64,000 nucleotides of DNA from Acetatifactor muris (lineage in GTDB: Bacteria > Bacillota > Clostridia > Lachnospirales > Lachnospiraceae): assembly GCF_024623325.1 (NCBI RefSeq), contig NZ_JANJZD010000002.1, positions 1 through 64,000 of the forward strand, read 5' to 3'. Position 1 is the first letter of the stretch; each line of letters opens with the position of its first letter. Of this stretch, positions 38,019-47,898 are shown piece by piece. The position numbers and the translations under genes are program-made. The notes under the pieces were generated by a model that worked only from the letters and a program-made list of their open reading frames with translations, did not search any database and was not told the DNA's origin.

Positions 38019-39389
38019 ATGAACCTGCTGCAGATGAGCCTTTCGGCTTCCGTTCTGATTCTGATGGCCGTGGCCTTTCGGAAGTTCTTTTCTGACAGAA
38101 TACCCAGAACCGTTTTTTCGCTGCTCTGGCTGCTTGCCTGGTGGAAGCTGATGATTCCCGTACCGACGGGCTTTCCTGTGCCTGTGGCGCATTCGTTAAG
38201 CGGAAAAATGCCGGATATCACCGCGGCTTTACCTTTTTCGGCGGGAACCTGGCAAACAGCCGGGGCCGGGCCAGACTTTGGATGGAATCTCCTTAAAATC
38301 CTATGGCTTTGCGGCGCTGTAGCTGTCAGCCTGTATATCGCTTACATTCATGCCGCCAGTATGAAGAAATACCGCACAGCAATTCTCCTTAAGAAATCTT
38401 CCTGGATTCCCATGTGGCTGGAGCAGAAGCGTTCCTTCCGCAGAATTACCGTCCGGGTTTCGGACGAGATTGATTCCCCCTTAACCTATGGTATCTTTTT
38501 TCCGGTGATCCTGCTTCCAAAACAGACCGACTGGGCGGACAATGAGAGCATGAATCTGATCCTGGAACATGAAGCGGCCCACATCCGGCATCTGGATGCA
38601 CTGAAAAAGCTGTGCCTGACCATATCCTGTGTCTGCCACTGGTTTAACCCTCTGGTATGGCTCATGGCTGCCCTGGCCTGCCGGGATATGGAGCTGGCCT
38701 GCGATGAAGCCGTAGTCCGGGCCGTGGGAGGAGAAAACCGTAAGCTTTATGCCGATTTACTGGTAGAACTGGAAGCAAAGAGAGCCGGAATCCATCTTCT
38801 GACCTCCGGTTTTGGGCAAAGCCTTATAAGAGAACGAATCTTTTACATCATGAAAAAGAAAGAAAAAGTTTCCCTCACAGGAATCCTCTTTTCCCTTGCC
38901 ATGGTCATAAGCTGTATCACCGTTTATGGCGCAATGCCCTCCGGCACTTTTTCTCTGAACTTCCGGAAGGATGACCCGACCCTTGGAGGCATCTTTGAGC
39001 TGTACTCCGTGGAAGAATACCAAAGGATCGTAGATGCTGTAAAAGCAGACAGGGGCGAGAAAGACCCGGACGCCGTAGCCATGGAACGGGATCTGAACCG
39101 CCTGAAAGCTGACAATGGGAAAGGAGAATATGTCATTTATAAAGGGGCGTTTCTTATGGAAACAGAAACGGTTATGGTCTCCTTTAACCCAACCATTGTC
39201 ATGCGGCCGGAACTTATGAACCGGAATGTACCTCTGACTGCCGAAACCTACCGGAATGATATGACAGAGGTGGCAGAGATTCTGGACGATGCAATAGCGG
39301 ACGGATTTCTCACAGAAGCGCAGAAGAAACGGGTGATGGATAAAATGGATGAGAATCTGGCTGGGATAAAATCAGCCCCAGTGCCTTGA
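38019..39389 (+). CDS. BlaR1-type M56 metallopeptidase
   Basis: 456 residues from ATG 38019 (GGAGTGAG before it). Membrane peptidase domain of about 310 residues with zinc motif LILEHEAAHIRHLDA (HExxH) and ELACDEAVVRAVG. A last membrane helix (SLTGILFSLAMVISCITVYG) leads to a short outer domain of about 130 residues (TLGGIFELYSVEEYQRIVDA). This is much smaller than in the other copy and unlike a penicillin-binding domain. It should cleave the BlaI encoded just before it when its outer signal is met. Followed closely by a two-component system. Confidence 0.9.
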   Translation: MNLLQMSLSASVLILMAVAFRKFFSDRIPRTVFSLLWLLAWWKLMIPVPTGFPVPVAHSLSGKMPDITAALPFSAGTWQTAGAGPDFGWNLLKILWLCGAVAVSLYIAYIHAASMKKYRTAILLKKSSWIPMWLEQKRSFRRITVRVSDEIDSPLTYGIFFPVILLPKQTDWADNESMNLILEHEAAHIRHLDALKKLCLTISCVCHWFNPLVWLMAALACRDMELACDEAVVRAVGGENRKLYADLLVELEAKRAGIHLLTSGFGQSLIRERIFYIMKKKEKVSLTGILFSLAMVISCITVYGAMPSGTFSLNFRKDDPTLGGIFELYSVEEYQRIVDAVKADRGEKDPDAVAMERDLNRLKADNGKGEYVIYKGAFLMETETVMVSFNPTIVMRPELMNRNVPLTAETYRNDMTEVAEILDDAIADGFLTEAQKKRVMDKMDENLAGIKSAPVP

Positions 39390-39407
39390 AAAGGAATGGT
39401 AAAAAAT

Positions 39408-40094
39408 ATGAGCAGAATCCCACTTTTGGAAGATGATTTGAGCCTGGTAAACGGGCTGTCTTTTGCTTTTAAAAAATGGGGCTTTTCACTGGATGTGGCA
39501 AGGACGCTGCTGGAGGCGGAGCGTCTGTGGGAGGACGGAACATACGACCTTCTGGTTTTGGATGTGGCGCTGCCTGACGGTTCCGGTTTTGCGTTCTGCC
39601 AAAAAGTCCGGCAAATTTCCAAGGTGCCCATTATCTTTCTAACGGCTTCCGATGAAGAAATGAACATAATCATGGGACTTGATATAGGCGGCGATGACTA
39701 TATCACAAAACCCTTCAAGCTGGGTGTTTTGGAGTCAAGAATCAATGCGCTTCTTCGGCGGGCAAACGATTTCGGGGCGGCGGACACGGAGCTTGTGTCA
39801 AATAATATCCGTATCTGCCTGCTTAAAGGACAGGCTTTCAAAAACGGGGAGCTTCTGGATCTGACGGCGGCGGAATACAGGCTTTTGTGCCTTTTTATGC
39901 AGAACCCAAACGTGGTGCTGCCCAGGGAACGGATCTTGGAAAAGCTGTGGGACTGCGAAGGCAGCTTTATCGACAGCGGTTCCCTTACCGTCTATATGCG
40001 CAGGCTGAGAATGAAGGTTGAGGATGATCCGGGCGAGCCCCGGATGCTTTTAACCGTCCGGGGCATGGGCTACAAATGGAACGTAACGGGGTAA
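39408..40094 (+). CDS. OmpR-family response regulator
   Basis: 228 residues from ATG 39408 (an in-frame ATG at 39396 lies too close to AAAAGGA; that site is 12 bases from the chosen start). Receiver domain: acidic pair EDD, phospho-acceptor Asp in LLVLDVALPDGSG, Thr in IFLTASD and Lys in YITKPFKLGVLESR. The C-terminal winged helix (LLDLTAAEYRLLCLFMQNPN; SLTVYMRRLRMKVEDDPGEP) binds DNA repeats. It probably controls the ABC transporter genes downstream through the TTAC-type repeats at 41150-41168. Confidence 0.93.
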   Translation: MSRIPLLEDDLSLVNGLSFAFKKWGFSLDVARTLLEAERLWEDGTYDLLVLDVALPDGSGFAFCQKVRQISKVPIIFLTASDEEMNIIMGLDIGGDDYITKPFKLGVLESRINALLRRANDFGAADTELVSNNIRICLLKGQAFKNGELLDLTAAEYRLLCLFMQNPNVVLPRERILEKLWDCEGSFIDSGSLTVYMRRLRMKVEDDPGEPRMLLTVRGMGYKWNVTG

Positions 40095-40100
40095 ATTTTT

Positions 40101-41147
40101 ATGAAAGTATTTAGGATCTTGGCAAACCGGGAGATCAGGCATCTTTTCCTTCTGATCTCCCTTATTATGGCACTCTTTCTTCTGCTGGCGGAGCTTTGCT
40201 TCCTGTTTCTTTATCAGCGGTTTTCCCCGCGGATTGCACTGCTTACCTTGGCGGCGGCGATCGCTTTGTGGACTTCCTGCTGCCGGTATTTTATCCGTCA
40301 GGACAGGATCATGGAACACGCGGTGTCGCAGATCGATTCCTTTCTTTCCGGGAATGCGCGCGCCCGCATCGAATGTGACGAGGAAGGGGAGCTGTATCGG
40401 CTGTTTCACTGTGTAAATTCGCTGGCAACGGTGTTAAACGCCCAAGCCGCAAATGAACTGCGGGAAAAGGAATTTTTGAAAAATACCATGTCCGACATTT
40501 CCCATCAGCTCAAAACGCCGCTGGCAGCCCTGAACATATATAACGGCCTGATGCAGGAGGAGGCAAAGGACTGGCCCGCCATGGAAGAATTTGCCGCCCT
40601 GTCGGAGCAGGAGCTTGACCGGATTGAAGCCCTGGTGAAAAACCTGCTGACAATCGCAAGGATGGACGCCGGTTCCATCTCTCTTGAAAAGACTTCGGAA
40701 AACCTGGCGGAGATGATGCGGAATATTCAGCTGCATTTTGCCTACAGGGCCAAACAGGAACAGAAACAAATCGTTCTGTCCAGCCCCAATGAGGTGTCCC
40801 TTTTCTGTGACCGCGACTGGCTGATGGAAGCCATTGATAATCTTGTGAAGAATGCCCTGGACCATACGCAAAAGGGAGATACGGTGCGGATGGAGTGGCG
40901 GGCTCTCCCCAACCTTGTCCAGGTTTGCGTAAGAGACAACGGCAGCGGCATTCACCCGGAGGATTTGCACCATATTTTCAAGCGGTTTTACCGCAGCCGC
41001 TTTTCCAAAGACCAGCAGGGCATCGGGCTGGGCCTTCCCCTTGCGAAGATGATTATTGAAGCCCACAGCGGAACCATCGAGGTGGACAGCACACCAGGTG
41101 CAGGTACCGTATTTACCATAAATTTTCTGATTCCTACAAAATTGTAA
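40101..41147 (+). CDS. Sensor histidine kinase
   Basis: 348 residues, six bases after the response regulator. Two N-terminal membrane helices (HLFLLISLIMALFLLLAELC; a second near residue 50) with almost no outer loop, as in kinases that sense through a partner transporter. Then HAMP-like region, HisKA with SDISHQLKTPLAALNIY (phospho-His) and HATPase with N box AIDNLVKNALDHTQ, G1 DNGSGI, F box FKRFYRS and G2 GIGLGLPLAKMII. It forms a pair with the preceding regulator. Confidence 0.93.
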   Translation: MKVFRILANREIRHLFLLISLIMALFLLLAELCFLFLYQRFSPRIALLTLAAAIALWTSCCRYFIRQDRIMEHAVSQIDSFLSGNARARIECDEEGELYRLFHCVNSLATVLNAQAANELREKEFLKNTMSDISHQLKTPLAALNIYNGLMQEEAKDWPAMEEFAALSEQELDRIEALVKNLLTIARMDAGSISLEKTSENLAEMMRNIQLHFAYRAKQEQKQIVLSSPNEVSLFCDRDWLMEAIDNLVKNALDHTQKGDTVRMEWRALPNLVQVCVRDNGSGIHPEDLHHIFKRFYRSRFSKDQQGIGLGLPLAKMIIEAHSGTIEVDSTPGAGTVFTINFLIPTKL

Positions 41148-41172
41148 TCTTACGGTAGCCTTACAGTAATAT
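41143..41172 (+). promoter_or_regulatory. ABC transporter promoter with two TTACrGTA repeats
   Basis: TTGTAA (41143-41148), 18-base spacer, TAATAT (41167-41172). In the spacer lie direct repeats TTACGGTA (41150-41157) and TTACAGTA (41161-41168), 11 bases apart. Direct repeats one helical turn apart are the usual site of an OmpR-type regulator, here presumably the one at 39408. Confidence 0.6.
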
Positions 41173-41211
41173 TCATGTGCTAATCTCTCAGGTATAGGAG
41201 GTATTTACACA

Positions 41212-41946
41212 ATGAATTTATTAGAAGTCAGTAACATCTGCAAGACCTACGGCAGCGGGGATGCTGCTGTGAAGGCTCTGAGGGACGTCAGCTTTTCCGT
41301 TCCAAAGGGCGAATATGTAGCGATTGTGGGAGAATCCGGTTCCGGCAAGAGTACACTCCTTAACATGATCGGCGCCCTGGATACCCCCACATCGGGGAAG
41401 GTAACGATTGACGACAGGAATATTTTTTCCATGGACGAGCGCAGGCTTACCGTTTTCCGGCGCAGGAATATCGGTTTTATCTTTCAGGCATTCAACCTTG
41501 TGCCGGAGCTTACGGTGGAGCAGAATATCATTTTCCCCATGCTGCTTGATTATCAGAAGCCGGACAAAACGTATCTGGAGGAACTTCTCGCGGTGCTGAA
41601 TCTAAAGGAACGCCGGAATCATCTGCCCAGCCAGTTATCTGGAGGACAGCAGCAGAGAGCCGCCATCGGGCGGGCGCTGATCGCGAGGCCGTCTCTGATT
41701 CTTGCCGATGAACCCACGGGAAATTTGGATACGCAAAACAGCAGCGAGGTAATCGCCCTTCTTAAAGAAGCGTCCCGTAAATACAAGCAGACTATCATCA
41801 TGATTACCCACAACCGCAGTATCGCACAGACCGCCGACCGGGTTTTGCAGGTATCGGACGGGGAACTGACTGATCTGGGAAGGGCAGGGGATGTCCGGGG
41901 GACGTCTGCCATGAGCGGACCAGAATGGAAAGGAGGCCGGGAATGA
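41212..41946 (+). CDS. ABC transporter ATP-binding protein (MacB/LolD type)
   Basis: 244 residues, TAGGAGG before the ATG. Walker [11 protein letters not shown] loop IFQAFNL, signature [16 protein letters not shown], Walker [14 protein letters not shown] loop ITHN. It belongs to the MacB/BceA class that works with FtsX-type permeases by mechanotransmission rather than classic import. Its stop overlaps the permease start by 4 bases. Likely role: resistance to a peptide antibiotic or release of a lipoprotein/peptide. Confidence 0.95.
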   Translation: MNLLEVSNICKTYGSGDAAVKALRDVSFSVPKGEYVAIVGESGSGKSTLLNMIGALDTPTSGKVTIDDRNIFSMDERRLTVFRRRNIGFIFQAFNLVPELTVEQNIIFPMLLDYQKPDKTYLEELLAVLNLKERRNHLPSQLSGGQQQRAAIGRALIARPSLILADEPTGNLDTQNSSEVIALLKEASRKYKQTIIMITHNRSIAQTADRVLQVSDGELTDLGRAGDVRGTSAMSGPEWKGGRE

Positions 41947-44276
41947 AAAGTTATCTCAGCCTTATTCCAATTTCTGCAAAGGTACACAGGCGAAGGAACC
42001 GTATGACGATTTTGTGCATTGTGTTTGCAGTGTTCCTTGTGACTGCCATTTTCAGTGTGGCGGACATGGTGACCCAAGGAGAACATATTGCCATGATAAA
42101 TAAACACGGAAACTGGCATATCAGTCTCTCTAATGTCTCGCGGGATACGGCACAGGGAATCCGGGTGCGCCCGGATGTGACTGCGGCAGGTTTTTCCTCG
42201 GTGTTTAACCTTGATGGGGAACAGCCCTACTACGTCAATGAAAAAAAGGCGGTTCTGTACGGTACGGAAGAAGCCTGTATAAAGCAGATTTCAAACGGCA
42301 TTATTGAAGGCGATTTTCCGCAAAAGGACGACCAGGTCATGTTAAGCCCCAATGCCATCGGCGCCCTTAAGGTATGGCCCGGCGACGAAATAACCGTGCA
42401 TACGCCTGCTGGTGACAGGGTTTTCACGGTATCCGGTCTTGGCACGGATGACAAGGGTTATTATGAGGGCCAGACTTATCTGGTAGGTGTCTATATGACG
42501 CAGAGAGCTTTTTCGTCCCTCATGGAGCAAAACAAAATTGCGGACAATGACACAACCCTTTATGTGCAGTTTCAGAGCGCGGCAAAAGCAGCAAAGGCAA
42601 AAAAGGAGCTTGCGGCGCAATATGGGCTGCCGGAGGAGAGTATTTCTGAAAACACCGGCGTTATGGGCACGGCAGGCTACAGCAAAAGTAAATCCATGAA
42701 CGGCTTCTATCAGATTGCTGCCATCCTGTTCGTATTAGTGCTGCTGGCAGGCACACTGATGATTTCCGGCAGCATGAACAGCAATCTTGCCCAAAGGACC
42801 CAGTTCTTTGGTATGATGCGCTGTATTGGCGCAAGCCGCCGGCAGATTATCCGGTTTGTACGTCTGGAAGCGCTGAACTGGTGCAAACGGGCGGTGCCAA
42901 TGGGAATGCTGCTTGGAACCCTTGCAAGCTGGGGTGTCTGCGGGATGCTCCGCTACGGCATAGGCGGTGAATGGGATACTATGCCGGTGTTCAAAGTAAG
43001 TTCTGTGGGCCTTATCTGCGGAGCCATGGTAGGAATCATAACCGTTCTCCTGTCGGCAGAGTCCCCGGCCAGACGGGCGGCAAAAGTTTCCCCTGTATCT
43101 GCGGTTTCCGGCAATGCAGGAAATACGCCGGCAGTCCGCCGGGCCGCAAGAACTGGCTTTCTAAAAATCGAATCCTCTCTGGGTATCCATCATGCGGTGG
43201 CGGTCAGAAAAGGATGGTTTTTCATGACGGCGTCCTTTGCGCTCGGTATTATTTTGCTGCTTTCTTTTTCGGTGCTTTTGGACTTTGCAAAGCTGCTGAT
43301 GCCTTCCCAGTCCGTTACGACCGCGGATCTGGCGCTGAACGGGTATGCCAATGCAAAGATACTGGATCGTGAACTGGTTGACGAAATCAGGAAAATGGAA
43401 GGGGTCTCCAATGTCTACGGATGTAACTACAGAGACAATATTCCGGCAGTGTCCTTGAGGGAGGGAATCGACCATATCAATGTGGTATCCTATGACGAGA
43501 CTCTGCTGGAGTATGCAAAAGAAAGCGTTGTGCAGGGGGATTTGTCAGAAATTTATGGAAACAGTAACAAAGCGGCAACGGTTTTTAATAAGGATAACCC
43601 GTTAAAGGTGGGCGATATTGTTAAGATAGGCAGCACAGAGATTGAGATTTCCTGTATCCTGTCCCAGGGGCTGTTTGGCGACAGCCAGATTTTAATCTGT
43701 TCCCAGAAGACCTATGATCGATTGATGGGACCGGAAAAGTATTGTTTAATCGGCGTGCAGCTTGGGAGGAATGCCACGGAAGAAACCGTGGCACAAATCA
43801 GAGACTTTGAAAACAGCCAGGTGATTGTCAGCGACCTGCGGGAATACAATCAGCAGAACAATGCCACTTATCTGGCAACCCGGATGATCACTTATGGATT
43901 CCTTGCGATCATCGGAATCATTACCTTGTTTAATATCATTAACAGTATTTCCATGAGTGTGTCTGCGAGGACAAAACAGTACGGGGCCATGCGGGCCGTG
44001 GGTATGGATGGAAGGCAGCTTACCCGGATGATTGCTGCAGAGGCTTTCACCTACGCTGTTTCCGGCCTGATTGCCGGTTTCGGAATCGGGATTCCCCTGA
44101 GCCGTTTTCTGTATATTGGACTGATTACCCGCCATTTGGGAGTGGAGTGGCGGCTGTCTGGAGCACTAATTGGAATCGTGATTGTTTTTGTTGTTTTCTC
44201 TGCTCTAATCGCAGTATACGCTCCGGCCAAAAGGATATGCAATATGGCGATTACCGTCACAATCAATGAATTATGA
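41943..44276 (+). CDS. FtsX-type ABC permease
   Basis: 777 residues from ATG 41943 (AGGAGG before it). N-terminal helix ([20 protein letters not shown]), a large outer domain, then FtsX domains near residues 255-400 ([40 protein letters not shown]) and 645-775 ([40 protein letters not shown]). A second helix start near residue 425 gives two repeats of the MacB_PCD-FtsX unit, about 8 helices in all. It pairs with the preceding ATPase. Confidence 0.93.
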   Translation: MKSYLSLIPISAKVHRRRNRMTILCIVFAVFLVTAIFSVADMVTQGEHIAMINKHGNWHISLSNVSRDTAQGIRVRPDVTAAGFSSVFNLDGEQPYYVNEKKAVLYGTEEACIKQISNGIIEGDFPQKDDQVMLSPNAIGALKVWPGDEITVHTPAGDRVFTVSGLGTDDKGYYEGQTYLVGVYMTQRAFSSLMEQNKIADNDTTLYVQFQSAAKAAKAKKELAAQYGLPEESISENTGVMGTAGYSKSKSMNGFYQIAAILFVLVLLAGTLMISGSMNSNLAQRTQFFGMMRCIGASRRQIIRFVRLEALNWCKRAVPMGMLLGTLASWGVCGMLRYGIGGEWDTMPVFKVSSVGLICGAMVGIITVLLSAESPARRAAKVSPVSAVSGNAGNTPAVRRAARTGFLKIESSLGIHHAVAVRKGWFFMTASFALGIILLLSFSVLLDFAKLLMPSQSVTTADLALNGYANAKILDRELVDEIRKMEGVSNVYGCNYRDNIPAVSLREGIDHINVVSYDETLLEYAKESVVQGDLSEIYGNSNKAATVFNKDNPLKVGDIVKIGSTEIEISCILSQGLFGDSQILICSQKTYDRLMGPEKYCLIGVQLGRNATEETVAQIRDFENSQVIVSDLREYNQQNNATYLATRMITYGFLAIIGIITLFNIINSISMSVSARTKQYGAMRAVGMDGRQLTRMIAAEAFTYAVSGLIAGFGIGIPLSRFLYIGLITRHLGVEWRLSGALIGIVIVFVVFSALIAVYAPAKRICNMAITVTINEL

Positions 44277-44330
44277 TTGAATGCTGATTCCTGTCCGGTA
44301 CTGATACTCCGAAATATTTAGCATTCCATC

Positions 44331-44360
44331 ATCCAGTATCTGATTGCCCAGATACTGGAT
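44331..44360. terminator. Perfect 12-bp hairpin after the ABC operon
   Basis: ATCCAGTATCTG-ATTGCC-CAGATACTGGAT is perfectly complementary, 54 bases after the permease stop and 15 bases before the stop of the convergent pseudogene. No T run follows on either strand, so it may stabilise mRNA ends rather than terminate. Confidence 0.45.
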
Positions 44361-44375
44361 ACCGCCGTTCTCTAA

Positions 44376-44709
44376 TCATCTGACTGTAAGCTCATAGGTT
44401 ATGACCGCATCATCGCACAGAATCATCTGGCATACTGCATCCACAGTCAGGGTAAATGTTCCATCTTCATTTTCTCTAATCTGTGTCACATCGGGAACAG
44501 AAGTACTGAAGAAACTGGGGTGCGTAATTTCCGCACCCCATTCTCTCCCATCGGTAGACTTGACGCCCTTCATCAAACACAGCCCACTGCCGAAGTTCTT
44601 CCCTGCCTTCCCTGGCGCCGGACAGTGAAAAATCCTCTGGTTCTTTTCCTCCACAGGCACACAAAAACCCTGTCATCACTATGATAATAGTCTGGATATA
44701 TATTTCCAT
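44376..44709 (-). pseudogene. Decayed DUF6070-like lipoprotein gene, short
   Basis: From the start at 44709 the frame gives a signal and lipobox (TIIIVMTGFLCACGG). After about 45 codons the homology moves to another frame (PSFFSTSVPDVTQIRENEDG, TFTLTVDAVCQMILCD) ending at 44376. That end matches the EVVSYTENDDGTLTLTVNAV region of the intact relative at 45743-46990. The middle 250 residues of the family are absent. A deletion plus frameshift is clear. Confidence 0.65.
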
Positions 44710-44722
44710 GGAAATCCTTCCT

Positions 44723-45742
44723 TTATTTCATATCGTATACGCCGGGAATCTCCAGCTCCTTTTTCTCTATGGAATTGGATAAATAACGGAATGTTCCATC
44801 ATCAAAGGGCTGGACGGTTATGATGTTGGTAAACGCACAGTCGGAGTTATAATCCGGCCATACCTCATCTACAAAGAGGGTCAGCGTTCCGTCCGGGTTC
44901 TCCTTATCCCCCACCACTTCCCCAAAAGGCGGATACGGGCTGGAAAAGATTATTTCATACGGATAGCTGTCTGTGTCTGCGCGGTAACCGCATATCTCCC
45001 TTATCCGTTCCTTTGTGACTGGAAAATGCGTGGTCATGATCCGTTCATATACCTCTGCAGGTATCTCCCCGTTTTCCGGCCGCAGAATCTCTCCCGTATC
45101 CATGCGGTACAGGTCCTCAAACATACATGGCATCAGGATATCCTCCACGTTGCTGCTGTCCCAGTCCGTTACAAGGACATTGTAATTGACATAGCTAAGT
45201 CCGTCCAGATATTTTTCTGTCAACTCCCTGCACCGGTCAGAAAGCGGGGCTGCCCGCCAGAACTGGCGCAGGCTGGAATGATAGAGCTGTACCGTATAGG
45301 CGTAAATGAAATATCCCTTTTCTGTCAGTTTTATCTCCGCAATATCACTGACAGCAGTTGATATGATTTCCGGTACGCCCCTTCCCTCCATCCGATCTGT
45401 ACATAAAAGGTCTGCAGGTTTCCTCTCCTGTGTATAAATGTATAAGCACCGATCAGCCCATCCAGATTCACGTCAAAAATAGTAACCAGGCTGTCCTGCC
45501 CTTTTTAATAAGCAGAATAAAAGTCCCGGACACTGTTATGGTTTTCCATATTTGCCCCGTCAGTAACGCTTACATATCCGGCCTCTCTCAGCATGGATAC
45601 TACCCGGTTCCTGGGATTCTTCCGGCTGCTTTCGGCCTTTGTCCCCCTTGAAGCCTGTAAAGAAGCTCCCGGTTGCCACTGTCAAACATAACAGGATAAG
45701 CAAGAAACCTCCCTTTCTGAACAACTGCTTTAAATCTTCCAA
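44723..45742 (-). pseudogene. Decayed DUF6070-like lipoprotein gene, long
   Basis: It starts at TTG 45742 right after the stop of the intact relative, with GGAGGGG before it, and a membrane helix (GGFLLILLCLTVATGSFFTG). It shifts frame near 45610 (VVSMLREAGYVSVTDGANME), meets an in-frame TAA near 45510 and shifts again near 45375. It then runs as a 222-residue frame (AEIKLTEKGYFIYAYTVQLY; YVNYNVLVTDWDSSNVEDIL; NPDGTLTLFVDEVWPDYN) to 44723. At least three lesions, so long inactive or badly assembled. Confidence 0.7.
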
Positions 45743-46990
45743 CTAATCATCCCCTCCATATACTTCCTTCCACTGGTCCTCTGTCAGCCGGTCCGAATGC
45801 CACCACAGCTCACAGCCGCCCTCCGGAAAAATAATCTGATTGGATACATACTGAAAACCTCCATCGTCAAGGGAACGGACCACGGTTTTGTGGGTATACA
45901 CCCTGGAGGTGTTTTCCTCCGGGTATACGGCATTCACAGTCAAAGTTAACGTTCCGTCATCATTTTCCGTATAACTGACCACCTCCGGATATGGGATATC
46001 CGGATATTCAACCTCATAAAACCCTCTCGACCTGTATTCATAAGTCTGATCCTCCGGGATATAGGCGGCCTTCCTATGCAGCTCCTCGTGATCAATTTGC
46101 AAATGACGCTCAATGACATGTTCAAATACATCTGCCGGTATCCTGTAAACGGCTCCGGCGTCTAAATCATCATCCGGCGTAAAAGGAACCGGCTGTTCAT
46201 AGATATCAGGATAGAACCTGTCAAATACATCATAAAAATCCAGATTCCCAAAATCCTGCTCGCTCCAGTCCGTAAGGAAAAGATTATTTCCCCCATACCC
46301 CACCGGCAACAAATACTGTCGGTTCAATTCCCTGCACGTTTCATCCAGCGGCTTAACCCTCAGCGCCGTATGTTCCGGTTCATCACTGAGGGAAAGCACA
46401 TAATAGCTTTCGGAATAATAACTTCCCTCAAACAGCAGGTAGCCTTCTTCCGTATATTTCCACGATTCTGCCGGATAGCTTACGGTACTTAAGTTTTTCG
46501 GAATCCCATTGCTATACTGATAATATCCTCTGGTTACATTTACTGCTCCCTCTGCTGCAAGAAGGTCATACTTTATAAATCCGCCGGAACTGGTGACTGC
46601 GATTATGGTAAGTTTGTCATCCTGCGCTTCCTCTACGGATCTACAAAAGCGTAAAACCTGTTCCGAACCGACCATGTCAATCTGATTTTCTTCGTCCACC
46701 ACGGCATAACCATATTCTCCGATCCGTTCAACTATGCGTCTTGTCACTTCCAGCTCTCCAACCGTTCCCATTTCTACTGCCTGTTCATAAATGTCACGAT
46801 AAAGCTCTGCAATGGATTCCCCATCAGAATCACGGTCTTCTCCCATTTGTTCCTTTTCCGAATATTCTTCTCTGACTTCTGCATTTTGCGGTATCTCCTG
46901 ATTTTCCTCTGCCTTTTTGCCGCATCCGGACACTATAAAAAGAAGGACACCTGCAGCAATAAATAGTTTTTGCTTTCCCATGTTTTTCAT
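45743..46990 (-). CDS. DUF6070-like lipoprotein
   Basis: 415 residues from ATG 46990 (AAAGGTGG ten bases before). Lipobox VSGC after LFIAAGVLLFI. The mature protein has blocks I associate with DUF6070: VVDEENQIDMVGSEQVLRFC, TSSGGFIKYDLLAAEGAVNV, LDETCRELNRQYLLPVGYGG, FLTDWSEQDFGNLDFYDVFD and the end DGGFQYVSNQI with LTEDQWKEVYGG. It is surface-anchored in Lachnospiraceae; function unknown. Two decayed paralogues follow in tandem, so the locus arose by duplication. Confidence 0.8.
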   Translation of the reverse strand: MKNMGKQKLFIAAGVLLFIVSGCGKKAEENQEIPQNAEVREEYSEKEQMGEDRDSDGESIAELYRDIYEQAVEMGTVGELEVTRRIVERIGEYGYAVVDEENQIDMVGSEQVLRFCRSVEEAQDDKLTIIAVTSSGGFIKYDLLAAEGAVNVTRGYYQYSNGIPKNLSTVSYPAESWKYTEEGYLLFEGSYYSESYYVLSLSDEPEHTALRVKPLDETCRELNRQYLLPVGYGGNNLFLTDWSEQDFGNLDFYDVFDRFYPDIYEQPVPFTPDDDLDAGAVYRIPADVFEHVIERHLQIDHEELHRKAAYIPEDQTYEYRSRGFYEVEYPDIPYPEVVSYTENDDGTLTLTVNAVYPEENTSRVYTHKTVVRSLDDGGFQYVSNQIIFPEGGCELWWHSDRLTEDQWKEVYGGDD

Positions 46991-47205
46991 CTCTGTCAGA
47001 CCACCTTTTATCAATATCTCTTATTTTAGAATTCCCGCCATGCGCAGCAGATACCTGGCATTTGTGGTAGTGCAGCGCCCCACATTTTGGCAGCAGAGAA
47101 GCATTGCACATCTATTTATCCAGCTGGGTTACGACAAGACAAAACTGATGTCCTGCCATAATCAGGGTTTCCAGTATCTCCACATCCTTTCAATTACTGA
47201 TTTTT

Positions 47206-47898
47206 TTATACAGGGATATCATACTGCATGATGATGTTATGGAAACAGTCATGGAACCCCAGTTTTCTGTAAAGTTCAACGGCCTCCTCCGAACCGCTGA
47301 GCGTAACTGCCCTTACTCCGTTTTCAAAAAGCTCCCCCAGTGCCTGCGAGCATATCGAAATTGCCGCTTTCCTCCTGCGGTATTCCTGTATGGTGGAAAC
47401 AAATTCCAAAGACGCCGTATCCCCTGTCCGGATTGTGGAGGCCGTGGATACCGGCTTCCCATCCATCTCGCACAGATAAAACCGGAGATTCTCTTTTTCA
47501 AGCCAGACAGCATAATGCTCTGCGTCAATCATTTCCCATCCGTGGAGGGCGGTATTTACCACATCCACCCATATCCGGAAATCCTCCTTTGTACGAACCC
47601 TTCTGCATATCACATCCCCATCCGCGGGAAAGTATGGCCGGAAATCATTTTTATGAAGGAGCATTCCCGGCTCTGGTCCCTCTGCCTGGGACGAAAGATT
47701 CTGGAAGCCTTTGGATTCCAGCAGCGGAATGACGTTCCAGGGTGTAGCATCCGGCGTAATGATCCACCGCTGCGGAACTGTCCCCGACCGGATACCCTCG
47801 ATCATCGGCTCCAGTTCCTCCTCCCATGATTTCTCATGGAGTTTTACATGAAAAACCAGGGAAGGGCCTTTTTCCCCCCCTCCTTCGGCATAATCCAT
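47206..47898 (-). CDS. GNAT-family N-acetyltransferase
   Basis: Up to 230 residues. Motif A: LEFVSTIQEYRRRKAAISIC (a weak RRRKAA version of Q/RxxGxG), then the C-terminal ELYRKLGFHDCFHNIIMQYD. The N-terminal half looks like the non-catalytic GNAT half seen in two-domain members. The start is uncertain: the frame overlaps the upstream gene by 55 bases, and an internal ATG (PMIEG, residue 32) has GGAGGAGG before it. The first residues may have been lost when the two genes were joined. Confidence 0.75.
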   Translation of the reverse strand: MDYAEGGGEKGPSLVFHVKLHEKSWEEELEPMIEGIRSGTVPQRWIITPDATPWNVIPLLESKGFQNLSSQAEGPEPGMLLHKNDFRPYFPADGDVICRRVRTKEDFRIWVDVVNTALHGWEMIDAEHYAVWLEKENLRFYLCEMDGKPVSTASTIRTGDTASLEFVSTIQEYRRRKAAISICSQALGELFENGVRAVTLSGSEEAVELYRKLGFHDCFHNIIMQYDIPV

